This document shows positions 34,891 through 43,604 of a DNA stretch of 64,000 nt, piece by piece (the first letter of the stretch is position 1; every line of letters begins with the position of its first letter). Both the position numbers and the translations under genes were made by a program. The notes below the pieces were generated by a model, which was not told the origin of the DNA, ran no database searches, and saw only the letters and a program-made list of their open reading frames with translations. The DNA comes from an uncultured Flavobacteriaceae bacterium. Its GTDB lineage: Bacteria > Bacteroidota > Bacteroidia > Flavobacteriales > Flavobacteriaceae. The stretch is taken from NCBI GenBank assembly GCA_947500575.1, contig CANMSI010000002.1, forward strand, positions 124,001-188,000, written 5' to 3'.

Positions 34891-36285
34891 TTATTTGGTT
34901 TTTTCATTTTCAGATAACAAAGGGTTGACCGTTAAAATTGTACGGTTACTTTTTATTAGATACTCATCAATTGTTTTTGTTAAAACCTCAGGAGTTACCT
35001 TTTTAAATTCGTCTTCTATCGTATTGATGCGTTCAGGGTTATCATCAAATAAAGCAAAGCTACAAAGCAAATCTGCTCTTCCTAAACCAAAAGTACCGCC
35101 TACGTTATCGTATAATTGAGATCTTGCCTTAATAATGGCTTTATCAATCATATCTTGACTAATGGTAGATTTAAGTTCCGTCATAGTTTCATCTACAGCT
35201 GTTAAAATATCCTCTCTAGAAGTTTCTTTGTCATAGGTAAGGTTGTACATCCATAACATAGGGCCTTTGTAATTAAACATATTTCCTAGGTAGTTTATTC
35301 CTCCTCCTACATTGGAAGTATACCCTTTTTCTTTTTCAAGTTTTTGAGCTAACAAGCTATTATCTCCTTGGACCAATATTTGGTCTAGCAGCCCCATTGC
35401 ATAATATTCAGGAGTGTTTCTCTCTGGCATATGGTATGCGAGCGCAATTGCTGGTTTGTTTGCTAACGGATCATCCTTAACAAATTCCTTTTCTTTTTCT
35501 TGTTTTGGTTCAGAAATATCTGGCTGAGCAGGTAATTCTGAAGCAGGAATATTACCGAAGTATTTTTCTATCCATTGTTTTGTTTCCTCCATATCAAAGT
35601 CACCCACTACAGAAATTGCTGCATTGTTTGGTGCGTAATATGTTTTAAAGAAACTGGCTACATCTTCTAAGTTCGCTGCGTCTAAATCTTCCAAATCTCC
35701 ATAGAAGTTATGAGAATTATACCAGTTTGTATTGGCATACTGTGGCATATCTAACCATGGAAACCCTCCATATGGCTGATTCAATACATTTACCTTTACC
35801 TCGTTTTTTACAACACCTTGCTGATTGGTAAGGTTTTCCTGGGTAATATCCAGCCCGCGCATTCGATCACCTTCTGCCCAGAGCATAGTCTCTAATTTGT
35901 GGGAAGGGACAATTTCAAAATAATTAGTAAAATCAAAACGAGTAGAGCCATTCAATACCCCGCCATTTTGTTGTACCAATTTGATAAATTCCATTTTCCC
36001 CATATTATTGGAACCTTGGAACATCATGTGTTCAAATAAATGGGCAAATCCAGTTCGGTCTTTAGGTTCTAGACGAAACCCAATATTGTAATAAACTGCT
36101 ACAATAGCAGTGGGCGACGTGGTATCCTGCGAGAGGATTACTTTTAAGCCGTTGTCCAGTTTGTAATAGGTTACAGGCACCTTGAAAGTAGATGCTGTTT
36201 CCTGTTTTTCTTCTTTTTTCTCACCGCATGCCACAAAAAATAGAAGGGCACAGACAAGAAATGCTGATTTCATTAAAATTTTCAT
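34891..36285 (-). CDS. M16 family zinc peptidase lipoprotein, catalytic subunit
   Basis: 464 aa. The N-terminus ends in a lipobox (LLFFVACGEKK), so it is likely lipid-anchored in the periplasm or outer membrane. The inverted zinc motif is intact: GFAHLFEHMMFQGS near residue 81 (HxxEH) with the third ligand Glu about 75 residues later (VVKNEVKVN). The C-terminal half carries the R/Y pair region (EKEKGYTSNVGGG). With the inactive partner gene downstream it likely forms a heterodimer that digests peptides. A second ATG at 36273 would shorten the signal region by four residues and is equally plausible. Confidence 0.9.
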   Translation of the reverse strand: MKILMKSAFLVCALLFFVACGEKKEEKQETASTFKVPVTYYKLDNGLKVILSQDTTSPTAIVAVYYNIGFRLEPKDRTGFAHLFEHMMFQGSNNMGKMEFIKLVQQNGGVLNGSTRFDFTNYFEIVPSHKLETMLWAEGDRMRGLDITQENLTNQQGVVKNEVKVNVLNQPYGGFPWLDMPQYANTNWYNSHNFYGDLEDLDAANLEDVASFFKTYYAPNNAAISVVGDFDMEETKQWIEKYFGNIPASELPAQPDISEPKQEKEKEFVKDDPLANKPAIALAYHMPERNTPEYYAMGLLDQILVQGDNSLLAQKLEKEKGYTSNVGGGINYLGNMFNYKGPMLWMYNLTYDKETSREDILTAVDETMTELKSTISQDMIDKAIIKARSQLYDNVGGTFGLGRADLLCSFALFDDNPERINTIEDEFKKVTPEVLTKTIDEYLIKSNRTILTVNPLLSENEKTK

Positions 36286-36382
36286 GAAGTGTTTATTTGG
36301 TTAATAGAAGTTAGCGTCGAACAAAAGTCCGACGACAATATATAGACGTTTTTTTGAGAAGAGTGTTACAAGTTCGTTAAAA

Positions 36383-37177
36383 CTAATTGCTGTTCGTAGG
36401 GTACCAATTGAGTTGAACAACTTCAATTTGCTTGTTTCCAGCCTCTACAATTTTTTTAAAGGCAGCAACATCGCTAATTTCTGGACGCCCTCTATAATGA
36501 TATGGGTATACTTGTTTTGGTTGAAAAGCCAAGACCGCATCGGCAGCACTTTCCACGGTCATAGTATATGGTAGGTTCATACAAACAAAAGCCATGTCAA
36601 TATTTTTTAATGCCCTCATTTCAGGAATATCTTCTGTATCTCCCGAAAAGTATAAACGCTTCCCATCTATGGTAATGACATAGCCATTCCCTCTACCTTT
36701 TTCATGAAACTTAAGCGCTTCTTTTCTTAGATTATACATTGGAATAGCTTCTACAGAAATACCAAAGCGTTCCTTGGAGTCTCCATTATTTAGTACGTCT
36801 ATTTGGGGTGTAAAATTGGTAGGAATTTTATCTGCTACTGCTTGTGGAGCTATAATTTTGGCTTTTTCCGTCATGAGTCCTTTCAGTGTCTCTACACTTA
36901 AATGATCTCCATGTATATCAGTAATCAAAATGAGATCAGGTTGGCGTTGGTCTTTAAATGCATCGGCGCCCCCAACAGGATCTATATAAATGGTTAGTTC
37001 TTCCCATTCTAATACGGCGGTAGCATGGGAAATAGGAATAATCCTAATTTCTGAGCTCGCTAGTTCAGTGACCTCTTTGCTTGACATGGTATCCGAACTG
37101 GCAACTGTTTTAGGGCTTTCTTTGCAAGCCGCACATAAAAGAAGTGCAACTAAGGTTAACGATAGGATAGATTTCAT
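36383..37177 (-). CDS. Metallo-beta-lactamase-fold lipoprotein (UlaG-like)
   Basis: 264 aa with a lipobox (VALLLCAACKES), so an exported lipoprotein. The fold is that of the UlaG/YtkL-type metal hydrolases: ISHATAVLEWEELTIYIDPVGG near 53, the metal motif ITDIHGDHLS near 84 (the first His of HxHxDH is Asp, as is usual in this branch), FSGDTEDIPEM near 177 (Asp ligand) and a late His in VYPYHYRGRPE near 226. The substrate is unknown. A single TTCACAAC-like sequence lies about 50 nt upstream on this strand. The 230 bp up to the next gene are AT-rich and hold no gene. Confidence 0.87.
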   Translation of the reverse strand: MKSILSLTLVALLLCAACKESPKTVASSDTMSSKEVTELASSEIRIIPISHATAVLEWEELTIYIDPVGGADAFKDQRQPDLILITDIHGDHLSVETLKGLMTEKAKIIAPQAVADKIPTNFTPQIDVLNNGDSKERFGISVEAIPMYNLRKEALKFHEKGRGNGYVITIDGKRLYFSGDTEDIPEMRALKNIDMAFVCMNLPYTMTVESAADAVLAFQPKQVYPYHYRGRPEISDVAAFKKIVEAGNKQIEVVQLNWYPTNSN

Positions 37178-37410
37178 ATGGGTACGCTCTTATATAAAAC
37201 TCGATGCGATACAACAACTTCAGCAGTTGTGAAATCACAAAAAGGTAACTTTTAAAGATACGATAACAGGATATTATTTTAAAACTTTTTTTTAATTTTT
37301 TTGAACCAAAAAATCTAAAAGAGAAATTGTGTCGTATATAGAAGTGATATGAACAAATAACATTGATTTTTTTTAACTAAGACAAACAAGGTTAATTAAT
37401 TTTTTACATT

Positions 37411-38298
37411 ATGACTGAAACAAAAAGTAACAACGGATTAAAAGTAATAGCTGGTTTGTTAGGTGTAGTATTACTAGGTACTATCATCTACACAGTGAGT
37501 CTTTACCAAGATAAAGTGAAGACTACCGCTGATCTTACAAAAGAGAAAGATTTGGTAGTTGAGGACTTAAGTAGCTTAAAATCGGAATACGATAAAGCTA
37601 TCTTGGAAAGCAATGCTACCAACGAGGAGTTGGTATCTGCCAGAGATAATATTGCTAAATATATTGATTCTGTAAAAACAATGAAAGCTGATATTTCTTC
37701 ACTTTCTAGATACAGAAGACAAGTGAGTGTTCTTAAGAAAGAAAGAGAGCAATTGTTAAGACAAGTAGATTCTTTAACACAATCTAATACACTTATTGCA
37801 ATGCAACGCGATAGTACGTTTGTTGAATTAGAAAAGCAAACCGTTTTTAACGACTCTTTAGTTGTTCAGAATACGCAATTGGCAGATGTAGTAGAAAAAG
37901 GTTCTGCTTTAAATTTATCTAAGTTTACAGTAGATGCTGTAAAAGAACGTAATAGTGGAAAATTGGTATCTACTTCTAGAGCTACAAGAACAGACAAGTT
38001 TAAGATTTGTTTTACCGTAGCAAACAATGTGATTGCTGAAGCAGGTGACAGAGAATTTTTTGTAGAGATCTTAGATCCTCAAGGAAACGTATTAGGGGAG
38101 AGCTACTCTAAAACAAACGACAATGGAGCTTCTGTAACCTATAGTAAAGGAACCAACTTCTACTATGAGAATAAGTCTTTAGATGTATGTGATTACATTA
38201 ATAAGCCAGCAGGGGATTTCCAAAAAGGAAATTACATGGTGAATGTATATGATGATGGCTTAAAATTATTGGGAACTTCTAAGTTCACTTTGAAATAA
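37411..38298 (+). CDS. Inner-membrane coiled-coil protein of unknown function
   Basis: 295 aa. A short cytoplasmic N-terminus is followed by a membrane segment (about residues 11-29, KVIAGLLGVVLLGTIIYTV), a long helical coiled coil (about 35-160, Leu/Glu/Lys heptads), and a C-terminal beta domain (about 175-295) with FKICFTVANNVIAEAGDREF and EILDPQGNVLGESY, resembling a small Ig-like fold. Proteins of this shape are common in Bacteroidota and are often misnamed as chromosome-partition proteins because of the coiled coil; nothing here supports that name. It has its own terminator. Confidence 0.8.
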   Translation: MTETKSNNGLKVIAGLLGVVLLGTIIYTVSLYQDKVKTTADLTKEKDLVVEDLSSLKSEYDKAILESNATNEELVSARDNIAKYIDSVKTMKADISSLSRYRRQVSVLKKEREQLLRQVDSLTQSNTLIAMQRDSTFVELEKQTVFNDSLVVQNTQLADVVEKGSALNLSKFTVDAVKERNSGKLVSTSRATRTDKFKICFTVANNVIAEAGDREFFVEILDPQGNVLGESYSKTNDNGASVTYSKGTNFYYENKSLDVCDYINKPAGDFQKGNYMVNVYDDGLKLLGTSKFTLK

Positions 38299-38324
38299 GA
38301 AACACTAGTAAACATTACTATATA

Positions 38325-38360
38325 AAAAAAGGGTCAGTCTGTAAAGACTGGCCCTTTTTT
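38325..38360 (+). terminator. Bidirectional terminator between the coiled-coil gene and fumC
   Basis: AAAGGGTCAGTCT, a GTAA loop and AGACTGGCCCTTT form a long stem with one wobble mismatch, bordered by an A-run and a T-run, so it works in both directions for these convergent genes. Confidence 0.92.
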
Positions 38361-38375
38361 ATTGGTATTTGTTTT

Positions 38376-39773
38376 TTATTTTAATGAACCTACCATGTTT
38401 TCTGGGCGTACCCATTGGTCATACTCCGCTTCGGTAACATAGCCTAAGTTAATGGCTTCTTCCTTTAGCGTAGTGCCATTTTTATGAGCCGTATTGGCAA
38501 TCTCTGCAGCTTTGTAATATCCAATTTTAGTATTCAAAGCGGTGACAAGCATAAGGGAGTTATTTAATAACTCTTTAATGACTTCGTGATTTGGGCTAAT
38601 ACCGGCGGCACAATTTACATCAAAACTTAAACAAGCATCTCCCAGAAGCTCTGCTGATTGTAAGATATTGGCCGCCATCATTGGTTTAAACACGTTGAGT
38701 TCATAATGACCTTGAGCACCACCTACCGTTACAGCTACATCATTTCCCATTACTTGGGCACATACCATAGTTAAAGCTTCGCATTGTGTGGGATTGACTT
38801 TTCCTGGCATAATAGAACTTCCAGGTTCATTGGCAGGAATAATTATTTCACCAATACCAGATCTAGGACCCGAAGCCATCATTCGTATATCATTGGCAAT
38901 TTTATTTAAGGATACAGCCAATTGCTTTAAAGCACCATGGCTTTCTACAATGGCATCATGCGCCGCCAAAGCCTCAAATTTGTTTTGAGCAGTTACAAAG
39001 GGTAATCCTGTAAACTCTGCAATGTATTTAGCTACCAATACATCATATCCCTGTGGCGTATTTAGACCAGTACCCACAGCGGTTCCCCCTAAAGCCAGTT
39101 CACCTAGGTGTTCTAAAGTATTCTTTAGCGCTTTTAAACCGTGATCTAGTTGAGAAACATATCCAGAGAACTCTTGTCCAAGGGTTAGGGGAGTAGCATC
39201 CATTAAATGGGTGCGCCCAATTTTAACCACTTGGGCAAATTCTTTAGATTTTTTATCTAGGGTGTTTCTGAGTTGTTCGATACCAGGAATGGTAACCTCC
39301 ACAATTTTTTTATAGGCCGCAATATGCATCCCAGTTGGAAAGGTATCATTGGACGATTGTGATTTATTCACATCATCATTAGGTTGAATGGTTTTATCAC
39401 CTTCTCCTATTATTTTACCTGCTAATTCATGAGCTCTGTTGGCAATTACTTCATTTACATTCATATTGCTTTGTGTACCAGAACCAGTTTGCCAAATCAC
39501 CAATGGAAATTGATCATCTAGCTTTCCAGCTAAAATTTCATCACATACCGTTGCAATGGCATCTCTTTTTTCTAATGCAAGTACCCCTAGATCATGATTG
39601 GTATATGCGGCTGCTTTTTTCAAATATGCAAAACCATATACTACATCTAAAGGCATGGAAGCCGATGGGCCTATTTTAAAATTGTTTCGAGAACGTTCTG
39701 TCTGCGCTCCCCAGTATTTGTTAGATGGTACCTGTACTTCGCCCATCGTATCTTTCTCGATTCTAAAAGACAT
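38376..39773 (-). CDS. fumC: Class II fumarate hydratase
   Basis: A 465-aa tetrameric, iron-independent fumarase of the TCA cycle (fumarate + water to malate). The N-terminus starts [25 protein letters not shown]; the substrate sites are [12 protein letters not shown] near 98 and [12 protein letters not shown] near 135 (His/Asn site region); [14 protein letters not shown] lies near 189, and the superfamily signature [16 protein letters not shown] near 318 contains the catalytic Ser loop. The length is that of FumC. Monocistronic between two terminators; the divergent small membrane protein gene starts 154 bp away. Confidence 0.97.
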   Translation of the reverse strand: MSFRIEKDTMGEVQVPSNKYWGAQTERSRNNFKIGPSASMPLDVVYGFAYLKKAAAYTNHDLGVLALEKRDAIATVCDEILAGKLDDQFPLVIWQTGSGTQSNMNVNEVIANRAHELAGKIIGEGDKTIQPNDDVNKSQSSNDTFPTGMHIAAYKKIVEVTIPGIEQLRNTLDKKSKEFAQVVKIGRTHLMDATPLTLGQEFSGYVSQLDHGLKALKNTLEHLGELALGGTAVGTGLNTPQGYDVLVAKYIAEFTGLPFVTAQNKFEALAAHDAIVESHGALKQLAVSLNKIANDIRMMASGPRSGIGEIIIPANEPGSSIMPGKVNPTQCEALTMVCAQVMGNDVAVTVGGAQGHYELNVFKPMMAANILQSAELLGDACLSFDVNCAAGISPNHEVIKELLNNSLMLVTALNTKIGYYKAAEIANTAHKNGTTLKEEAINLGYVTEAEYDQWVRPENMVGSLK

Positions 39774-39873
39774 TTTTTTTGATTTTAGTTCTTACAAAGG
39801 TAGGAGTTTGAGGTATTTTTTTGGGTGGTACCCTGTTTAAATTTAGAAGATTTCATTTTTTTTCAATTTTGAT

Positions 39874-39905
39874 TTGTAGTATATCCCTATTTCAAACTAT
39901 CTTTG
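39874..39905 (+). promoter_or_regulatory. Promoter of the 58-residue membrane protein gene
   Basis: A TTG (39874-39876), 21 nt and TATCTTTG (39898-39905) fit the consensus. The ATG at 39928 is 22 nt further on. This supports the short gene as real. Confidence 0.68.
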
Positions 39906-39927
39906 TATGCGATAAAGAAAAAGTTAT

Positions 39928-40104
39928 ATGTTTGAATTTGACCAATATCTTGGATTCCTCGCATTTTTGACCATCTTAACCATTGGATTTTGGTTGATGA
40001 TCTTTTTATTAACTTTTGTGATACCTTACTGGTTAGGAGGGTCTTTATTAGAATTTCTAAAAGAAAAACGCGAAGCTAGAAAAGCAAAGCGAGATGCATC
40101 ATAA
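39928..40104 (+). CDS. Small membrane protein, 58 aa
   Basis: A short gene of unrecognised family. It opens MFEFDQYLGF, has one long or two short hydrophobic segments (about residues 8-38: LAFLTILTIGFWLMIFLLTF and VIPYWLGG), then an amphipathic basic tail (EFLKEKREARKAKRDAS). This predicts an inner-membrane protein with a positively charged cytoplasmic C-terminus. A consensus promoter and an immediately following terminator bracket it, which argues strongly for expression. The function is unknown. Confidence 0.75.
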   Translation: MFEFDQYLGFLAFLTILTIGFWLMIFLLTFVIPYWLGGSLLEFLKEKREARKAKRDAS

Positions 40105-40133
40105 AAAAAAGAAGCCTTTAGGCTTCTTTTTTT
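40104..40133. terminator. Bidirectional terminator
   Basis: AAAAAGAAGCC, a TTTA loop and GGCTTCTTTTT with long A- and T-runs. It serves the 58-aa gene (+) and the TonB receptor gene (-). Confidence 0.9.
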
Positions 40134-40159
40134 ATTTTAAGTATTTCCTTCATTCTATT

Positions 40160-42679
40160 TTATCCCTCAAATTCAAAGTCGTCCTGTCCACCACCGCCAT
40201 TCCGATCCCTTCTTCCTCGTTGATTCTGTTGTTGGTTAAATCTATATAAGAACGACAAAGTAACTTGTCGCTGCCGAAACTGAAACTCACTATCGGTGAA
40301 TACATTATCCGTTCTTGTTTCGCTTCTTCGCTTTCTAGAATTAAATAAATCACTCACGTTTAAAGATAAGGTAGCTTTATCCTTAATTAGGTCTTTGCTA
40401 AATGCCAAATTAGTACTTAGGATTCCTTTATTTCTACTCTGAGCATTTTCATTCGGGCCACGATAAAAAAGATTGGTTTGAAAGTCTACTTCCCATGGCA
40501 GGGGTAGTTTAGCACTCAAACGCGTAAACCAAGTAAAATTATCAGCATCAAAATTTTGAGTAATGGTTTCATTTAAGGAGTTTTGAAAGGAAAAATCCCC
40601 TCGTAATGCCTGTTGAAATAAATTTAAATTCCATGTTAAACGCCAATCTCTCTTAGGTGTATAGGTGGTTGTAAACTCCATTCCCAACCTGCTGTCTGTT
40701 GCCAAATTAATGGGTGTTCTAGCTTGTACCGGAACAATTACCGGATTTGCAGGATCATCTGGATTCTCAATTTCTACAAAATCTCCAGTTTCTTGGGTAA
40801 TAAATTGGAACACTCCGGTAGATCTGTTGTAATAGCCCGAAGTAGTAAACGTTATTTTATCCCAACGTTTTAAATACCCCAAATCAAATGCGTTTGTATA
40901 GGTCGGGTCTAAATCGGGATTACCTTGAAATAAATTGGTATTACTAGATCTAGATGGGAAAGGATTAATGAAGCGAGATCTTGGTCTTCTCAGCCTTCTG
41001 CTATAACTTAAGGTTACTTGTTCGGTTTCAGAAAACTCGTACCCTAAGAATAAAGAGGGAAACCAATCTACATAGTCTTTATCATTCGTTTCGTTGGTGT
41101 TTACCAGTGTAATCCCAATATCTGAAGCTTCCATTCGCAAACCACCTAAAATGCTGAATTTTCCTGTTTTTGTTCCCAATTGGGCATAGGCCGCATTTAC
41201 ATATTCTCTATAGATAAGTCGATTGCTAAAATTTGGATCGCTATTAAAAACGCCATTGTCTTCTAGGATTCCAAAATCAAAGTCGGTATCAAAAGTGTTG
41301 AACGTGCCTCTATATCCAAGTTCAAATTGAGATTGATTGTCCTTTCCAAATGGCAACACATAATCTCCCTGAAGTAATTGATTTACCTGTACCTCGTCAT
41401 TTATTGTTTGCTCCATAGGTAGAGCAATATTGTCTCCCAAAATAAGCTCATTGATCAGAGAATTTTCCAGTTCATTGCCCTTAGAATACTGATAATCGAA
41501 CGTAAGAGTATGTCCGTCTTTTTTAAATTTCTTTTGATAATTCAAAGAGTATTGTACGGTTTCATCCGTGTCCATCTCCGTGGTAAATCGGTTTCGTTGT
41601 ATGGTTGGATTCCTGCTAGCATCAAAATTAAAGAAATCGATATCAGTAGTATTTTCTCCCATTCTATTTCGATAAACAAAAGAATTGGTAATACTGCTCG
41701 ATTCTGAGAAGAATAATTCAAATCCTATATTAGTGTTAAAACCATCATTCTGTCTTTGGTACTCTCTGAACTCGTCTTGGAAACTAGCCGTAGTGCCATC
41801 TGCATTGAAATTTTCTTGTAAAAATTGCGCATTTCCGGGTGCATCTCTATAACGATAAGAAGTATTTGTGAAGATGTTAAATTTATCACGTCTCAAGTTT
41901 AAACTTACTGCGCCTCCAAAATTATCAGGATTCCCTGCAAACACATTTAAAGAACCATTTAGTCCAGCAGTTTTGCTTTGCTTCAAAATAATATTTAGTA
42001 TCCCAGCAGTACCTTCGGCATCATAACGGGCAGAAGGATTTGTAATTACCTCCACTTTTTCAATGGCTTCAGCTGGTAACTGTTGCAATGCATCTGGACT
42101 CAAACCGGATAGAGCAGAAGGCTTGCCATTGATAAGGATACGCACACTTTCGTTTCCTCTAAGACTAATATTACCTTCGACATCTACCGAAACAGAAGGT
42201 ACATTATCTAAAACGTCTGTTACTGATCCGCCTTTTACTGTAAGATCTTGCCCTACATTGTACACTTTTTTGTCTAGTCTTAATTCTACGGTAGTTCGTT
42301 CACCAACTACTTCTACTTCCTCTAATTGAGCAACATCTATGGCGAGTTTTATAATTCCTAAATCGGTAGACTCCCTAAGCGTTTGTTCCTTTAAGTCATA
42401 GGTTACGTAGGATATGTATTCTACTCTAACATTATATTTTCCTGGAAAGGTCTCTACTTCAAATTTTCCATTTTCATCGGTAATTCCTCCAGTAACCCTT
42501 TCAGGGTTACGAATACTTTGAAGTACCAATGTTGCATACTCTAATGGCTCATTGGTATCCTTATCTAATACTGTTCCTGTTATTTTAATTGGTTGTGGCC
42601 TTCCTTGTCCCTGCGGGCGTTGTGCACTAAGCGTAAATGTGGTGATGAATGCGGATAGGAGTAAGAGTCGTAGTGTCAA
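40160..42679 (-). CDS. TonB-dependent outer-membrane receptor (outer membrane beta-barrel family)
   Basis: 839 aa. It has a signal peptide (ends TTFTLSAQ), a carboxypeptidase-regulatory-like domain (about residues 30-115: ITGTVLDKDTNEPLEYATLV, GKFEVETFPGKYNVRV), a plug (about 130-230: VYNVGQDLTVKGGSVTDVLD, ISLRGNESVRILINGKPSAL, IEKVEVITNPSARYDAEG) and a long barrel ending in Tyr-Arg-Phe strands with an unusual Gln/Arg/Gly-rich tail (QQNQRGRRDRNGGGGQDD). The barrel is of the OMP_b-brl_3 type. The substrate is unknown. The start is TTG at 42679, since it directly opens the signal peptide and no ATG precedes it. It lies 11 bp after the next gene upstream and is co-transcribed with it. Confidence 0.92.
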   Translation of the reverse strand: MTLRLLLLSAFITTFTLSAQRPQGQGRPQPIKITGTVLDKDTNEPLEYATLVLQSIRNPERVTGGITDENGKFEVETFPGKYNVRVEYISYVTYDLKEQTLRESTDLGIIKLAIDVAQLEEVEVVGERTTVELRLDKKVYNVGQDLTVKGGSVTDVLDNVPSVSVDVEGNISLRGNESVRILINGKPSALSGLSPDALQQLPAEAIEKVEVITNPSARYDAEGTAGILNIILKQSKTAGLNGSLNVFAGNPDNFGGAVSLNLRRDKFNIFTNTSYRYRDAPGNAQFLQENFNADGTTASFQDEFREYQRQNDGFNTNIGFELFFSESSSITNSFVYRNRMGENTTDIDFFNFDASRNPTIQRNRFTTEMDTDETVQYSLNYQKKFKKDGHTLTFDYQYSKGNELENSLINELILGDNIALPMEQTINDEVQVNQLLQGDYVLPFGKDNQSQFELGYRGTFNTFDTDFDFGILEDNGVFNSDPNFSNRLIYREYVNAAYAQLGTKTGKFSILGGLRMEASDIGITLVNTNETNDKDYVDWFPSLFLGYEFSETEQVTLSYSRRLRRPRSRFINPFPSRSSNTNLFQGNPDLDPTYTNAFDLGYLKRWDKITFTTSGYYNRSTGVFQFITQETGDFVEIENPDDPANPVIVPVQARTPINLATDSRLGMEFTTTYTPKRDWRLTWNLNLFQQALRGDFSFQNSLNETITQNFDADNFTWFTRLSAKLPLPWEVDFQTNLFYRGPNENAQSRNKGILSTNLAFSKDLIKDKATLSLNVSDLFNSRKRRSETRTDNVFTDSEFQFRQRQVTLSFLYRFNQQQNQRGRRDRNGGGGQDDFEFEG

Positions 42680-42690
42680 TAGAGCTTAAT

Positions 42691-43140
42691 TTAGGTTTTT
42701 TTCCTTTTCTTTTTTTTCTTCTTCTTGTTGGTCTTGAATCTATTCTTTTGAAGTTCTAAAAAAGCATTGTACTTATCCTCTGGTAAGCCCGCTTTGAGTT
42801 CTTCATTCTGGTTTTTATCAATTTTTTCAAATCCTTCACGCATCTTATCTGGTTCCAAATCCAAAATTTGCAACTCTATGCGCTGTTGAACAAATTTCAC
42901 TAAAGTGGTACTTACCACCGCTTTTTCAAACTCGTTCAGGCCAAGTTCCTTTGTAAGGAATGGCATTTTATCATCTACAATTTCTTGAGCAGTTGGAGGT
43001 TTAACCTCCTTAGGTGTCTCTTGTGCCTGTGGTACCGCACTACGTCTTCTTCCATATCCATTTCCGTATTGCGCATGTATATCTGCCGCAAACAATAGGA
43101 CTGCTATAATTACCGTAAACTGAAATTTATTAATTTTCAT
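42691..43140 (-). CDS. Small exported Lys-rich protein (Spy/CpxP-like character)
   Basis: 149 aa from ATG 43140 (an ATG at 43152 adds four residues before the signal peptide). It has a signal peptide (FTVIIAVLLFAADIHA), a Gly/Tyr/Arg-rich stretch (QYGNGYGRRR), a helical middle (MPFLTKELGLNEFEKAVVSTTLVKFVQQR) that recalls Spy/LTXXQ periplasmic chaperones with the pattern 'L-x-L-N/T-x-x-Q/E', and a tail of about a dozen Lys/Arg residues (KKKKKKKRKK). No named family is assigned with confidence. It precedes the TonB receptor in the same operon. Confidence 0.72.
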   Translation of the reverse strand: MKINKFQFTVIIAVLLFAADIHAQYGNGYGRRRSAVPQAQETPKEVKPPTAQEIVDDKMPFLTKELGLNEFEKAVVSTTLVKFVQQRIELQILDLEPDKMREGFEKIDKNQNEELKAGLPEDKYNAFLELQKNRFKTNKKKKKKKRKKT

Positions 43141-43248
43141 GGCGCTACTCATTTTCTTTAGATTGTAAAATTAGACCTTGGTTTAACCCAAATTGGTTAA
43201 ATGTATGTTAAAACCGACACTCCTAAAAATAGTAGAGATTCGATCGTT

Positions 43249-43590
43249 TTATATGATCGTTTTAATTTTCTCAGTAGGTCTTCCAATAACCGCTTTGGTG
43301 CCGTTTATCACTATAGGACGTTCTATTAGTTTTGGATGCGTAAGCATAGCTTCTATAATTGCATCATCCGTAAGTTCCTTTCCTTTATAGTTTTCTTTCC
43401 AAATAGACTCGTTTGTACGTGCTAATTCTTCTGGCTTCATCCCAAGATACTTTAAAACTGTTTTTAATGCTTTTTTAGTAGGGACCTTATCCAAATAAGG
43501 AATTACTTCATATGGTTTCTCAGAGGCTTCCAAAAGCGCTAAACCTTCTCTAGATTTTCTACACCTAGGATTATGATAAATTTGAATCAT
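43249..43590 (-). CDS. arsC: ArsC/Spx family arsenate reductase-like protein
   Basis: A 113-aa thioredoxin-fold protein of the glutaredoxin-coupled ArsC group. The redox Cys lies in YHNPRCRKSREGL near residue 9, and the conserved Arg region near the end reads LIERPIVINGTKAVIGRPTEKI. It may reduce arsenate to arsenite; without arsenite pump genes nearby the physiological role is open (members also act on other substrates). It lies 14 bp after prfB on the same strand and may be read through from it. Confidence 0.9.
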   Translation of the reverse strand: MIQIYHNPRCRKSREGLALLEASEKPYEVIPYLDKVPTKKALKTVLKYLGMKPEELARTNESIWKENYKGKELTDDAIIEAMLTHPKLIERPIVINGTKAVIGRPTEKIKTII

Positions 43591-43604
43591 TTTTATATTA
43601 TTAA

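Noticed and set aside
37226-37234. Single TTCACAAC on the minus strand upstream of the metallo-hydrolase gene
   Set aside because: The position 29 nt before a TATATAAG sequence is suggestive, but there is no second copy 21 bp away and the -7 box is poor. Kept only as a weak candidate of the LytTR set.
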